The notes under the pieces were generated by a model. It was not told the origin of the DNA, ran no database searches, and saw only the letters and a program-made list of their open reading frames with translations. A stretch of 64,000 nucleotides of DNA, from positions 8,455,001-8,519,000 of the forward strand of contig NZ_JADEXS020000001.1 of NCBI RefSeq assembly GCF_015207005.2, read 5' to 3'. Source of the stretch: Desmonostoc muscorum LEGE 12446. Lineage in GTDB: Bacteria; Cyanobacteriota; Cyanobacteriia; Cyanobacteriales; Nostocaceae. The position numbers were made by a program, and so were the translations under genes. How positions within the stretch are numbered: the first letter of the stretch is position 1; each line of letters opens with the position of its first letter. Shown here one piece after another: positions 43,789 through 52,959 of this stretch.

Positions 43789-44628
43789 ATGACTCAGAAA
43801 ACATGGTTCATTACAGGTGCTTCCCGTGGAATTGGTGCCGAAATCGCGAAAGCTGTTTTGGCAGCAGGAGATCAATTAATTGCAACTGCCCGCAAAAAGA
43901 CCGATCTGCATCAATTTGAGTCGAACCCAAATGTGTTGGCGCTCAGTTTGGATATTACCGATGAAGCTCAGGTGCAAGCGGCAGTTGCAGCAGGACTGGA
44001 ACGCTTTGGGCAGATCGATGTGTTAGTCAACAATGCGGGATTTGGTGTACTCGGCGGTATCGAAGAAACCAGCGCCGAAGAGGTGGAGCGGGTTTATCGC
44101 ACGAATGTCTTCGGGCTGTTGAATATGACTCGTGCCGTATTGCCCAGTATGCGCCAGCGCCGCTCTGGACACATTATCAACCTATCGTCGATCGGGGGCT
44201 ATCGCTCTACTCCAGGGTGGGGCATCTACTCCTCAACCAAGTTTGCCGTTGAAGGCATTACCGAAGCGCTGCATGATGAGTTAGCGCCTCTGGGCATCCA
44301 TGCAACGGTGGTCGAGCCAGGATACTTCCGCACCAATTTTCTCGATGGCAGTTCACTCCAGCGCACTGCAATGGAAATTCCCGATTACGCCGAGACAGTT
44401 GGTAAAGTTCGTAAAATCGCCTCTGACCTGAGCTATCAACAACCGGGAGATCCGACCAAGCTTGCCCAGGCGATGCTTCAACTCGCTAATGCGGATACGC
44501 CACCGCTACGGTTGCCTCTCGGAACAGACACCCTTCGAGCCATTGCTGAGAAAAACGCTTACGTCGAGCAAGAGACAGCACAATGGCGCACTCTGGCTGA
44601 ATCTACTGATTATACCGTTTCACTTTAA
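43789..44628 (+). CDS. Classical SDR oxidoreductase (paralogue of 28896-29762)
   Basis: This 279-residue protein has TWFITGASRGIGAEIAKAVL, DVLVNNAGFGVLGGIEETSA, HIINLSSIGGYRSTPGWGIY and YSSTKFAVEGITEALHDELA, with complete Ser-Tyr-Lys. The C-terminal QQPGDPTKLAQAMLQLANAD corresponds to QQPGDPKKFAQVILQLANTE of the 29-kb SDR. The two genes are paralogues under two different shared promoters: this one under the AraC-type leader, the other under the dyad block. GGAG precedes ATG. It probably reduces a carbonyl with NADPH. Confidence 0.93.
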   Translation: MTQKTWFITGASRGIGAEIAKAVLAAGDQLIATARKKTDLHQFESNPNVLALSLDITDEAQVQAAVAAGLERFGQIDVLVNNAGFGVLGGIEETSAEEVERVYRTNVFGLLNMTRAVLPSMRQRRSGHIINLSSIGGYRSTPGWGIYSSTKFAVEGITEALHDELAPLGIHATVVEPGYFRTNFLDGSSLQRTAMEIPDYAETVGKVRKIASDLSYQQPGDPTKLAQAMLQLANADTPPLRLPLGTDTLRAIAEKNAYVEQETAQWRTLAESTDYTVSL

Positions 44629-44843
44629 GTTTGATACAGAAATAGGACTTGGCAGGAGGAAAGAATAAAAACCAATAAGCAAGCGCTCTAAGGCTTGATA
44701 AAAACAGTGGGTTTATTCTACTTATGAAAATCCTGCCATATCACCAGAAATTCTTGTAGCAGCAAAAGAATTGAAGGAGCGTGAAAAATCATTTAAATTA
44801 CTTTTGCGTCAGGATTTAAAGGCAAGTGAATCAGCAAGACGAA
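44629..44843. other. Gene scrap cut by IS66
   Basis: On the plus strand from 44705 a frame without a start reads KQWVYSTYENPAISPEILVA, AKELKEREKSFKLLLRQDLK and ASESARR, up to the IS66 boundary at 44844; the following codons belong to the element. It is probably the interior of a gene lost to the insertion. The family is not recognised. Confidence 0.4.
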
Positions 44844-46710
44844 GTATCTGCTCAATAAGTCGGGGTAGCGAATAAAAGTAAAAAGACTTGCTAAGATCCG
44901 ATTTCATGAGAGTTAACTATATTCTTCTAACGCAGGCATTCTATTTGAATGCAAACGCTATATTATAAAGTTTGAGGATTGAGAGAATTTTTCTCGAATA
45001 ATAGTATCCAATTCGGGGATTTTACAAGATAGAGAAATCCGGTCACGTATGTACTCGAAGAAGCTGATTCCCAATTTACGAGTAGTTGCAACAAGAGACA
45101 TAAAAATGTCCCACGCCTTAGTACCCTCATTCGTTTGAGTTGCGTAACTAATTTTGCGTCGCTGCACCATAGTCCTAGCGGCTAATTCCGCAGGATTATT
45201 ATGCAACGGTAATTCTGGATGTGACAAGACTAGCAACAGTTCGGATTCTTTAGCTGCTGTTAATTTTTTTCGCTCATCTAATTGTTTATATCCAGTTTCA
45301 GTACCAAATAGCTTCCAGAATTTAGACTTTAATTCCTGTTTTGTATCTGGGTTTTGGGAATCTCTGTAAGCTACTAATTCTCGGTAGTAATCCCAAAATT
45401 TCCCTAAAAATTTGTCTAACGTTTGTTGATAAAAACCCACAAATGGACTTAACTTTTTATAATGTCTTGCTTCATGTACCCAACATAAAGCCAAATTATC
45501 TGTGATTAATTTGAATTGGGGTGCATCATCGCAGACCAGAAATTCTACCACTGGTATTTCAGATTGCTGATGATAGAACGCAATTGCCGCAGCTTCTAAA
45601 ACACGAGTGCGGTGTTGAACACCTAGCTTGCTTAAATACGTATCTAGCAAGAAATTAAACTCTGATTGCGTAAAAACTGTTTCTTGAGGCAATAATTTAA
45701 TTTGATTGTGCCACTTAGTTGGTACATTAAAGCTGATGAGCAACTCATAGGTAAGCTCCCCCAGAACGTATTCCAGCTCTTGTGTGTTTTGCAAGACCCC
45801 AATTACGCTTAGTCGGTCTTTCTTCGCTGTAGTTGAGTAGACTGTGTAAAAGGGGTTACAAATTACATTTGTGGTATGATTTACCCCTTTAACACGGGCA
45901 CTTGTTTGGTCTATGTGTTGCCAAGAGCTACTTTCTAACCCACATCTATAGACTTGATTAAATTCGGCTTCAAAATCGCCTGAGTTTTTAATTAGTAGAT
46001 TTGATAAATAGCCTGCGGACATTGAGATGCCAATATTCTCCAAAAATTCCCGCAATTTACCTTGAGTCAGATTGCCACCATAATATAGGCTCATCACTAA
46101 AGCCTTGATTCCTGGACCAAACTCTCCATCGTATCCAGGTGGTAAAGATGCTAAATATGTTTTTCCCTCACTTGGCGAGTAATATTTTTCTTTACGGAAT
46201 AATACGTTATCCGTTAAGAGTGAAATATCTTGAATGATTACCTGTTCGTAGCCTTTGAACTGTGCATCAGGCGGTAACTCACTCGATGGATAATCAAGAA
46301 TTTCTGTCCGGTCTACTTTTATACTCTTATTTTTGCTACTTTTAGTATGTTTTTTTGGAGTGTGTCGTTCTTTCTCGGATGAATGATTACTCTTGAACCC
46401 TTTAGGCTTATTGCTCTTTATCTCTGGTTTACCCTGTTCACCTTTAAGACGATTGTTTTCGTCCCGTAATTTTTGGTTTTCTTCACTTAGTTCTTTAATT
46501 TTTAATTGTTGCTGCTCTATTACGTTTAGCAGAATAGTTAATGTATGCCGCAATGATTCATCTGCAAACTTTGATGGGTCGATGGTTTGCAACAATGCCT
46601 CTACTTGTTTTTCTGGAGATTGCTTTTGCGCCATGTCATATATTTTACGACGCTATGTGCATCTATCTACTTTTTCTTTTTTCTACTACCCCGATTTATT
46701 GAGCGGATAC
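44844..46710. mobile_element. IS66-family element, single-transposase type
   Basis: Terminal repeats GTATCTGCTCAATAAGTCGG (44844) and GTATCCGCTCAATAAATCGG (minus strand from 46710) match at 23 of 25 positions including the following GGTAG. The element is 1867 bp and encodes one transposase. The 8 bp on either side (AAGACGAA and CTGGAACG) differ, so either the target duplication was lost or the ends arose by rearrangement. Its right end cuts into the CHAT gene. Confidence 0.85.
44958..46634 (-). CDS. IS66-family transposase (TnpC)
   Basis: This 558-residue protein appears complete. The N-terminal leucine-zipper-like coil reads QQQLKIKELSEENQKLRDEN; a Lys-rich linker and YEQVIIQDISLLTDNVLFRK (zinc-finger-like region without Cys) follow. 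The DDE_Tnp_IS66 domain has SSSWQHIDQTSARVKGVNHT (first Asp), VEFLVCDDAPQFKLITDNLA (second Asp) and LPLHNNPAELAARTMVQRRK (Glu). No TnpA or TnpB partners are present, as in single-gene cyanobacterial IS66 relatives. ATG at 46634. The element may still be active. Confidence 0.92.
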   Translation of the reverse strand: MAQKQSPEKQVEALLQTIDPSKFADESLRHTLTILLNVIEQQQLKIKELSEENQKLRDENNRLKGEQGKPEIKSNKPKGFKSNHSSEKERHTPKKHTKSSKNKSIKVDRTEILDYPSSELPPDAQFKGYEQVIIQDISLLTDNVLFRKEKYYSPSEGKTYLASLPPGYDGEFGPGIKALVMSLYYGGNLTQGKLREFLENIGISMSAGYLSNLLIKNSGDFEAEFNQVYRCGLESSSWQHIDQTSARVKGVNHTTNVICNPFYTVYSTTAKKDRLSVIGVLQNTQELEYVLGELTYELLISFNVPTKWHNQIKLLPQETVFTQSEFNFLLDTYLSKLGVQHRTRVLEAAAIAFYHQQSEIPVVEFLVCDDAPQFKLITDNLALCWVHEARHYKKLSPFVGFYQQTLDKFLGKFWDYYRELVAYRDSQNPDTKQELKSKFWKLFGTETGYKQLDERKKLTAAKESELLLVLSHPELPLHNNPAELAARTMVQRRKISYATQTNEGTKAWDIFMSLVATTRKLGISFFEYIRDRISLSCKIPELDTIIREKFSQSSNFII

Positions 46711-46834
46711 CTGGAACGAAACAAATTCAACCTGCAAATTCCAATACCAACTCAAAAGCTTCCAGTTCCCCTCTGTATTTTCCGATAACAATATTTATAC
46801 ATCAGACTCACTTTCAAGCAGTTGGATAGAACAG

Positions 46835-48100
46835 GTGCATGGATTGTTAGCAACTACACTCGAAAACATATCCGGTAGTTTGCCCACTGAGGGAAAATCT
46901 CGTTTAAGTTCCCTTGGTCAATACCTATTTAAACACCTCTTCCCCACAGAACTACAAAGCGACTTTCGTTTTTTAATATCCCAAAATTCAACTTTTACAC
47001 TTTTAATTCTCGCTGACCAAGAAGCCTGGATACCTTGGGAACTGTTATATGATGGGCAGAAATGTCTGGGTGATCGCTTCATCATTAGCCACTGGCTACA
47101 AGAATTAAACGACACCAGACCCTACGAATTTCCTGTAGGTACAGTTAACATCGCTCATTACGCCAACGTCGAACAACCCCAACTTTGGGCTACTCTCCTC
47201 GAAGCCCCCGGCGCACCTCCACCCCAACCTTTACCAGCAGGTGTATTGCATGACTCCACGGAAGCTATACGGGGTTTGCATTTAATTCGCTACAGTCAGT
47301 CCTCAGATGCAGCCAACCTTCGTAACGCTCCCGTAACCTTAGACAATATCAACAATACAGAAGATATAGAACTCCAAATGCGTCCCACCAAACTAAACCT
47401 GCGGCGCAATCGTCCATTTGTTACCTTGAGTTACGTGAAAACCGATACACCAGAATTGACAGCATTAGAAAACACATGGGCATCCGCCTTTATCCGCGCT
47501 GGATGTAGCGGCTTCACTGGTTCCCTCTGGGCTGTAGAACCAGCAGTGGAAGCTGCCTTTATTAGCTGCTTTTACAACCGTCTGTGGGCTGGCGCTTCCT
47601 TGGGTGAAGCGTTTTATACTAGCCGTCAATTAGCCCGTGCATCTACACCTGATTCCCTCGACTGGCTAGCCTACGTTCTGTTTGGCGACCCAATGGCGCG
47701 TCCTTACCGTCCCGTTCCTGGTGATGGCTATGCTATTGTCGAACCTATAGGACGGGAAATTGATGACCCATTGCCTCCTGGTGCGATCGCTCGTTTTCGT
47801 GTTACTCTGCGAAGAAATCCCCCTGTGTGGCATGAAGATAGAGTTATCGAGGTAGCAGAGAATCTCGTCTTTGAAAATTTACAGGTACATATCGTAACCT
47901 ATGGTCTGCAAGTGATTCCAGATTTGCCCGTCACGATGACACTTACTGCTAAAGGTGATTATTTAGGCTGGTTTACCCTAGTTGTACCTAATGAAATTAC
48001 TGATACCTCAGCTTTAGTTCAGGTGTACTTTGCAGATGGGATGCGACCAATTCATAGCCTAAATTTCTCTCTCAACATAGAGAATGGGAGGGAAGAATGA
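46835..48100 (+). CDS. Degenerate CHAT-domain protein, 5' truncated by IS66
   Basis: The frame is open from 46711, the IS66 edge, and a GTG at 46835 is the first start, so the natural N-terminus is lost. LILADQEAWIPWELLYDGQK and RFIISHWL are the front of a CHAT domain; GCSGFTGSLWAVEPAVEAAF, LWAGASLGEAFYTSRQLARA and DSLDWLAYVLFGDPMARPYR are its C-terminal hallmarks. The place of the catalytic Cys reads FVTLSYVKTDTPE, with no NACQ motif, and no HFxCH motif is seen, so it is catalytically dead. About 130 C-terminal residues form an extra beta-rich domain. TGA overlaps the next ATG (ATGA). Confidence 0.82.
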   Translation: MHGLLATTLENISGSLPTEGKSRLSSLGQYLFKHLFPTELQSDFRFLISQNSTFTLLILADQEAWIPWELLYDGQKCLGDRFIISHWLQELNDTRPYEFPVGTVNIAHYANVEQPQLWATLLEAPGAPPPQPLPAGVLHDSTEAIRGLHLIRYSQSSDAANLRNAPVTLDNINNTEDIELQMRPTKLNLRRNRPFVTLSYVKTDTPELTALENTWASAFIRAGCSGFTGSLWAVEPAVEAAFISCFYNRLWAGASLGEAFYTSRQLARASTPDSLDWLAYVLFGDPMARPYRPVPGDGYAIVEPIGREIDDPLPPGAIARFRVTLRRNPPVWHEDRVIEVAENLVFENLQVHIVTYGLQVIPDLPVTMTLTAKGDYLGWFTLVVPNEITDTSALVQVYFADGMRPIHSLNFSLNIENGREE

Positions 48101-49284
48101 GCGGTATTAGTAGCGCTATTCGCCATCAAACAATGGCATCTTTTTTACCAATTGTAATTCCTAAAGAAAATTATTATAATATTGGTTGGCAAAAGTTTAA
48201 TATAACTGCCACTGATGAAGAACTTCTGAAATTTACAAATAATGTTTTAGAGTCTTTTTTGAGACTAGAAAAAGCAATTAATCAAGCCAAAAGTATCAAA
48301 TTAGATGCGGAAACTTGCCAGCAAGAAATGAAAGAACTGGCAAAGTGGGGTTTAGCAGCTTACCGCAGATTTTTTGAAGAAGAAGGCTCCCGTCAACTTA
48401 TCGAAGGTCGCTGTAAAATGATGGGCGGCGAAACCCCAGCGCCCACCTTTATATCTGAGCGGGTAATTTTTCCTTGGGAAGTACTATATGCAGGGGATAA
48501 TTATCAAGGAGCTAATCCAGAAATGTTTTGGGGACTGCGCTACACTCCCGCTCGAATTCTTACTCCCGAAAAAGATATCTCTCGCTTTTTAGCAGACAGA
48601 ACTACACCATTAGATATGATGTTTTGTCTGCATCATCGACTGCGAGAAGCTCATCAAAATGAATGGCTGCTAATTCAAAAACTGATTCGCAGTTACCAAA
48701 ATAGCCGATGCTCTCTTCTTTCGGCAGCAGGTAAATTAATAGGGGTTGAAAGTGGAGAAAACCTACTTGATTATTTCATAGAAGCTAACCATAACATTTT
48801 GCATTTTGCATGTCATTGTCTGTCAGAAGAACTAGATATTGATACCCTGCTATTTACTTTATTAAAAGATGAAGGACAAGAAGGCGAACCCTTAGTGATT
48901 AAATTAGGAGCTATATCTTTCATTTTGGTAAAAGAAGATAAACGATTTCAGTGCCAACCATTAGTCTTTCTAAATGCCTGTCAGTCAGCAGGTGGTACTG
49001 ATGCCTTACGCAAAACTTTTAACTTACCCCAAATGTTTATTAAGCGAGGTGCTGAGGCGGTAATTGCAACCGCTTGTCCCGTTCCCGACCGTTTTGCTGC
49101 GGCGTTTGCTCAACAATTTTATACATTTTTTATAGATAAACAAATGACAATTGGGGAAGCCCTACAAGCTACCCGCAGATATTTTATAGAGGAGTACAAT
49201 AACCCTTTAGGTCTGGCTTATGGTCTTTATAGTCCGCCTTACTATCGACTAACTCAACCCTTGGCTACAGTAGGTGTCGCCTAA
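48097..49284 (+). CDS. CHAT-family cysteine protease
   Basis: This 395-residue protein has an N-terminal helical region (residues 1-120), VIFPWEVLYAGDNYQGANPE and RFLADRTTPLDMMFCLHHRL. The active site is HNILHFACHCLSEE (His) and QPLVFLNACQSAGGTDAL (Cys). The domain closes with FIKRGAEAVIATACPVPDRF and GLYSPPYYRL. CHAT proteases, relatives of caspases and separase, act as effectors in prokaryotic conflict and programmed-death systems. It is coupled to the degenerate CHAT gene (ATGA) and the coiled-coil gene (TAATG), so the inactive CHAT may be a regulatory partner. Confidence 0.9.
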   Translation: MSGISSAIRHQTMASFLPIVIPKENYYNIGWQKFNITATDEELLKFTNNVLESFLRLEKAINQAKSIKLDAETCQQEMKELAKWGLAAYRRFFEEEGSRQLIEGRCKMMGGETPAPTFISERVIFPWEVLYAGDNYQGANPEMFWGLRYTPARILTPEKDISRFLADRTTPLDMMFCLHHRLREAHQNEWLLIQKLIRSYQNSRCSLLSAAGKLIGVESGENLLDYFIEANHNILHFACHCLSEELDIDTLLFTLLKDEGQEGEPLVIKLGAISFILVKEDKRFQCQPLVFLNACQSAGGTDALRKTFNLPQMFIKRGAEAVIATACPVPDRFAAAFAQQFYTFFIDKQMTIGEALQATRRYFIEEYNNPLGLAYGLYSPPYYRLTQPLATVGVA

Positions 49285-50123
49285 TGACAAACTACCCATC
49301 TACCTCAGCAATTACCCAAGCAGAATTAGAGAAGTTACTGATGCAACTGCAACAATTGCGCTCCTCAATTACTACTGCACGCGAAACAATTGCACCACTA
49401 GAAACAAATCTCGCAGCAGCTTACAACGAATTTCAGGCGGTAGTTGGTACATTACGTCGCCAGTCAATGCGCTTGCAAGCAGAAATTGCCTCCCTTCGCA
49501 GCCAAATTCAATGTTTCACCCAGGATGAAGACGACACCCAACAGCAGGATGTTGTAAACGATAATTTTCTCTACCAGGAAGAACAAACAACAGAATTTAG
49601 TCTAAAAGACCCAGAAGCGATTGGGAAAGATATGCTATTAGAGCATATTTTTCGGTTATTAGATCCTGATGTCAACGCTGAGGATGCAGAGTTATTCGCT
49701 AATCTCCAGGGTTTATGCAGTGACGCTACTGCCAGTTTAGCTGATGTTTTAGAAGAATTACCTTGGGGAGTAGTTTGGATAACTCGTAACTCCCAAGAAA
49801 ACTTGACACAGCAATACCAACGTCTGAAGATTTGGGAGGGAGCGTTAAACCGACAGCTACAAAATTTAAAGCAAGCAACAGAACGTTTGTATAAAGATTC
49901 ACGTTACGGACTTTGGCAGCAACAGCAAAAAAGTCAAGAACACTGGCATAATTTTCTCAATCAATGTATCGAACAGCAGCAAGACCAAAATTACGAATTA
50001 CAGGCTGAGTTAGACAAATTAAAAGAGGAGTGGGGGCGTATCACCCTTCGGGTTCGCCACTTGCCTGCGACGGGAAACCCGTCTACAGCAGTGGACTCAC
50101 CAGCAATAAGAGATTATGAGTAG
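49284..50123 (+). CDS. Coiled-coil protein of the CHAT operon
   Basis: The protein has 279 residues. Coiled-coil segments lie at about 12-80 (AELEKLLMQLQQLRSSITTA, LRRQSMRLQAEIASLRSQIQ) and 175-255 (LNRQLQNLKQATERLYKDSR, YELQAELDKLKEEWGRITL). They flank an acidic central part (EQTTEFSLKDPEAIGKDMLL). I do not recognise a family. The last 25 residues (RVRHLPATGNPSTAVDSP) are encoded by a dispersed hairpin repeat (50044-50095), so the native C-terminus was replaced. The stop overlaps the next start by eight bases. A scaffold role between CHAT and propeller proteins is an inference from operon position. Confidence 0.75.
   Translation: MTNYPSTSAITQAELEKLLMQLQQLRSSITTARETIAPLETNLAAAYNEFQAVVGTLRRQSMRLQAEIASLRSQIQCFTQDEDDTQQQDVVNDNFLYQEEQTTEFSLKDPEAIGKDMLLEHIFRLLDPDVNAEDAELFANLQGLCSDATASLADVLEELPWGVVWITRNSQENLTQQYQRLKIWEGALNRQLQNLKQATERLYKDSRYGLWQQQQKSQEHWHNFLNQCIEQQQDQNYELQAELDKLKEEWGRITLRVRHLPATGNPSTAVDSPAIRDYE
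50044..50095. repeat. Dispersed hairpin repeat at the end of the coiled-coil gene
   Basis: CACCCTTCGGGTTCGCCACT and ACGGGAAACCCGT (5-bp hairpin) are followed by CTACAGCAGTGG. It is related to 37063-37110 and is translated as part of the upstream protein. Confidence 0.6.
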
Positions 50124-51581
50124 TAAAGACTATCAACTTGATTTACCAGTACCAGTAGGGGTAGAAGATTTGCCTATCCCCGTTGCTGATACTGCACCGC
50201 AACAAGAACAACCTAGCGATAAAGCCTTTTTAGAATGGAGTAACTTGGCAAGTCAGCGCCATGTTCGCTCTTTAGCTTTTGACCCAACACAGGGAGATTT
50301 ATGGTTGGCGACTGGGGGAGGGATACTGCACTGGAAGCTTGAATTAAACCGATTTGTTAGATATGCCAGCGAACATGGTTTGCCAGGTAACTCAGTGTTA
50401 GCAGTTACCGTAGATGGTGCAGGTCAAGTTTGGGCTGCTCACGAACAATTTGGAATTTATTATCTAAAAAATGATACTTGGCGACCTTACCGCATTCTGG
50501 GCGAGGTAAAGGTAAGTTGTTTGACTTTGGACTCTACTGGTAAACTTTGGGCTGGAACTGCTAGCGGTATTTATGCTATCAACACTCCAGACCGCAAACC
50601 CGCTATCGAATTACCTCCTGCTGGGTTTCCTCCAAGAGCAATGGCAATCGCCAACGAAAATGATATTTGGCTGTGCAATGCTCAAGGCGTTTATAATGAC
50701 AAAAATGCTAGTTGGGTGCGTACTAGCGACAGCGTGCAGCCAGATGTTCTCACGCTAGCTCGTCAAGGTGAAAACCTGTGGTTAGGAACTTTTCGTGGAC
50801 TGGTACGCATTGACTTATCAACGAACAAATCGCACAAAATTGATACTAAATTTCCTGGTGAAGTTACTGCCCTAGCTCCCCATCTGCAAGGAGTTTGGGC
50901 AGCCTGTGGCGGACAGGTGGGTTTAGCAACAGAAACTGGTTGGACACCATTGACAGAAAAGCGATTTAATGCAAATATTACCAGCTTGCTAGCAGGTAGA
51001 GACGATCAAGTATGGATTGGTACTCATGATGGACTGTTGCGCGGAGAGAACAAACAAATACTTTTGCACTTAACAGATAATCCCCCTGATGTCATTGGGT
51101 TAGCTTCCCGCGAAAAATCTCCACCCACTTTCAGTAGTTTAGTGCAAGCACTGTCAGTGCAGCAATTTGCAGACCGTTCTATTTTATGGATTGGTACGGC
51201 ACTAGGTTTATTTCGATATGACTTATTTACCGAAAGTTGGCGACGCTATGGACAACTTGCTAGCCAAGATATCCGCGCCATCATCACCAGCCAAGACCAA
51301 GAAACTGTTTGGGTTGCGAGTTGGAGTAGTGGTTTACATGGCTTAAAACAGCAGAACGAACTCCAAACCGCGCCCAATATTTCTGAACCAATTTTAACCC
51401 TAACTGCTGGAAGTGATCGCTACTGGGCAATTGGGTTAGATGGTCTCTATCAGTACAAAAATTCAGCTTGGGTACAAGTAATTTCTAACAAAGTACTACC
51501 TGTGAGGGGATGGCTGCAAGCAATTGCCCAAGCTGTCACAGACCATGTTTGGCTAGGTACTTCGGCAGGATTGTTGTTATA
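50116..51581 (+). pseudogene. Beta-propeller sensor protein, N-terminal part (IS-interrupted)
   Basis: There are about 485 codons of repeated propeller blades of the two-component-regulator (Reg_prop) kind: LAFDPTQGDLWLATGGGILH, GKLWAGTASGIYAI, NLWLGTFRGLVRIDLS, QVWIGTHDGLLRG, ILWIGTALGLFRYD and HVWLGTSAGLLL. A short N-terminal acidic/proline stretch precedes the first blade. The frame ends inside the IS at 51582. Removing the element and one TATA copy joins it in frame to 52522-52930 as GLLLYKTDTKGL, restoring about 620 residues. The protein probably sensed or bound a partner of the protease module. Confidence 0.88.
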
Positions 51582-52517
51582 GAACCCATTTGACATCTTG
51601 TGAGGTTTTGAATTAAGGTACTCCTCAGCATCTAAAATCCAATACTAATGGCGTATTCCAGCAACCTCACTGATGCAGAATGGGAAATTTTTGAACCCTT
51701 ATTGCAAGAGATATTACCGACTAAGAAGCAGACTCGACCGACCAACTGGCCAAAGCGAGATATCTTCAATGGAATTCTCTATCAACTAAAAAATGGATGC
51801 AATTGGCAAGACTTACCTAAAGACCTCCCCCCTTATTCCACTGTATATTGGCACTACAAACAGTGGCGAGCAGCCGGGGTATTTGAGGAACTGATGAGTG
51901 TCTTACATGGACAAGTGCGTGAACAGGTAAAAAAAAAACCGCACTGGACGACATTGATCATCATTGACTCCCAAGCAGTGAAAAATACCTGCAACGCCAG
52001 TGTGGAGTCGAAAGGTTTTTGCTTCTACAAAGCCACCAACGGTATTAAAAGGCATTTGGCTATTGACACCCTTGGGTTTCCCTTTTTTACGCTCTGTACT
52101 CGCGCCAATGTCTCGGATGATGCCGGATTAATTGAGATGTTTACTCTCAACATCGACTACTTCAAGTCAAAACCTATCGATATTCCCAAGATTACTATCC
52201 TGCTAGATCATGGGTATCACCCAGAATATTTGACTCAGGAGTTAGAGCGAATTTACCCAGAGATCATGACCAAAATTCAGTTTCAACTTTCTACGAAACC
52301 CTCAAAACAAGAGAAAGCGGCACAAGGAAAATCTGGATTTGTTCCGGCAATAGCTAGATGGGTGATCGAACGCTCCAATGCTTGGATGGAGCGCTGTAAA
52401 ATTCTGGTTAAGAACTTTGAACGAACCCTGGTTAGTGCCACTGCCAAACTCAATATCTGCTTCATCAGGCTAATGATTAAGAGGCTTGCAGCACCTTCTT
52501 AGATGTCAAATGGGTTC
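51582..52517. mobile_element. IS5-family element inserted in the propeller gene
   Basis: Perfect 17-bp inverted repeats (GAACCCATTTGACATCT at 51582-51598 and its complement ending 52517) are flanked by TATA (51578-51581 and 52518-52521). The 936-bp element codes for one transposase. Conceptual excision with loss of one TATA copy restores the host frame exactly, so the insertion is recent. Confidence 0.92.
51648..52502 (+). CDS. IS5-family transposase
   Basis: This 284-residue, full-length protein begins MAYSSNLTDAEWEIFEPLLQ with the IS5/DUF4096 helix-turn-helix and NGILYQLKNGCNWQDLPKDL. DDE residues lie in TTLIIIDSQAVKNTCN (Asp), PKITILLDHGYHPEYL (Asp) and RWVIERSNAWMERCKILVKN, where the Glu sits in the W(V/I)xERxNAWxxR motif. 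The coding frame is intact and both ends are present, so the element should be able to move. It stops 15 bp before the right end. Confidence 0.93.
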   Translation: MAYSSNLTDAEWEIFEPLLQEILPTKKQTRPTNWPKRDIFNGILYQLKNGCNWQDLPKDLPPYSTVYWHYKQWRAAGVFEELMSVLHGQVREQVKKKPHWTTLIIIDSQAVKNTCNASVESKGFCFYKATNGIKRHLAIDTLGFPFFTLCTRANVSDDAGLIEMFTLNIDYFKSKPIDIPKITILLDHGYHPEYLTQELERIYPEIMTKIQFQLSTKPSKQEKAAQGKSGFVPAIARWVIERSNAWMERCKILVKNFERTLVSATAKLNICFIRLMIKRLAAPS

Positions 52518-52521
52518 TATA

Positions 52522-52930
52522 TAAAACTGATACAAAAGGACTGACTCCAATTACTGGTAACTTAGGTAGCGCAGATGTGCGATCGCTACTAGCAATTAAT
52601 AGAGATGAGTCAGAACAGGTTTGGGTGGGTACAAGTCAGGGGTTATACATAGGCAATGTTGACAACTGGGAACTAATACCTGAGCTTGAAAACCGAGTCA
52701 TAACAGCCTTGGTATGGGATAGGAACAATAGCAGTTTATGGGTTGGGACAGATAGGGGGCTATTTTGTCTGCTAAGTCAGGGTAATAGCTGGAAAATCAA
52801 CGAATTTAATATCCATAATAGTGGCTTAGGGGCAAATCGAGTTACAGCACTGACCATCAGTACTGGTGAACATAAAGAGACTAAATTATGGGTAGGTACA
52901 CCTTCTGGTTTAAGTTGCTACACATATTAA
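52522..52930 (+). pseudogene. Beta-propeller sensor protein, C-terminal part
   Basis: This continues the propeller beyond the IS: TKGLTPITGNLGSADVRSLL, EQVWVGTSQGLYIGNVDNW, SSLWVGTDRGLFCLLSQGN and TKLWVGTPSGLSCYTY, then stop. An ATG/TTG-initiated frame starting at 52577 is a by-product of the interruption. The last two blades close the propeller. The next gene starts 30 bp on with GGGGAG before its GTG. Confidence 0.88.
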
Positions 52931-52959
52931 AAAATCTAAAATTGAAAGGGGAGTAGACG

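Noticed and set aside
46393..46788. 131-codon plus-strand frame at the right end of IS66
   Set aside because: Most of it is antisense to the transposase coiled-coil region and it ends before the CHAT gene; not coding.
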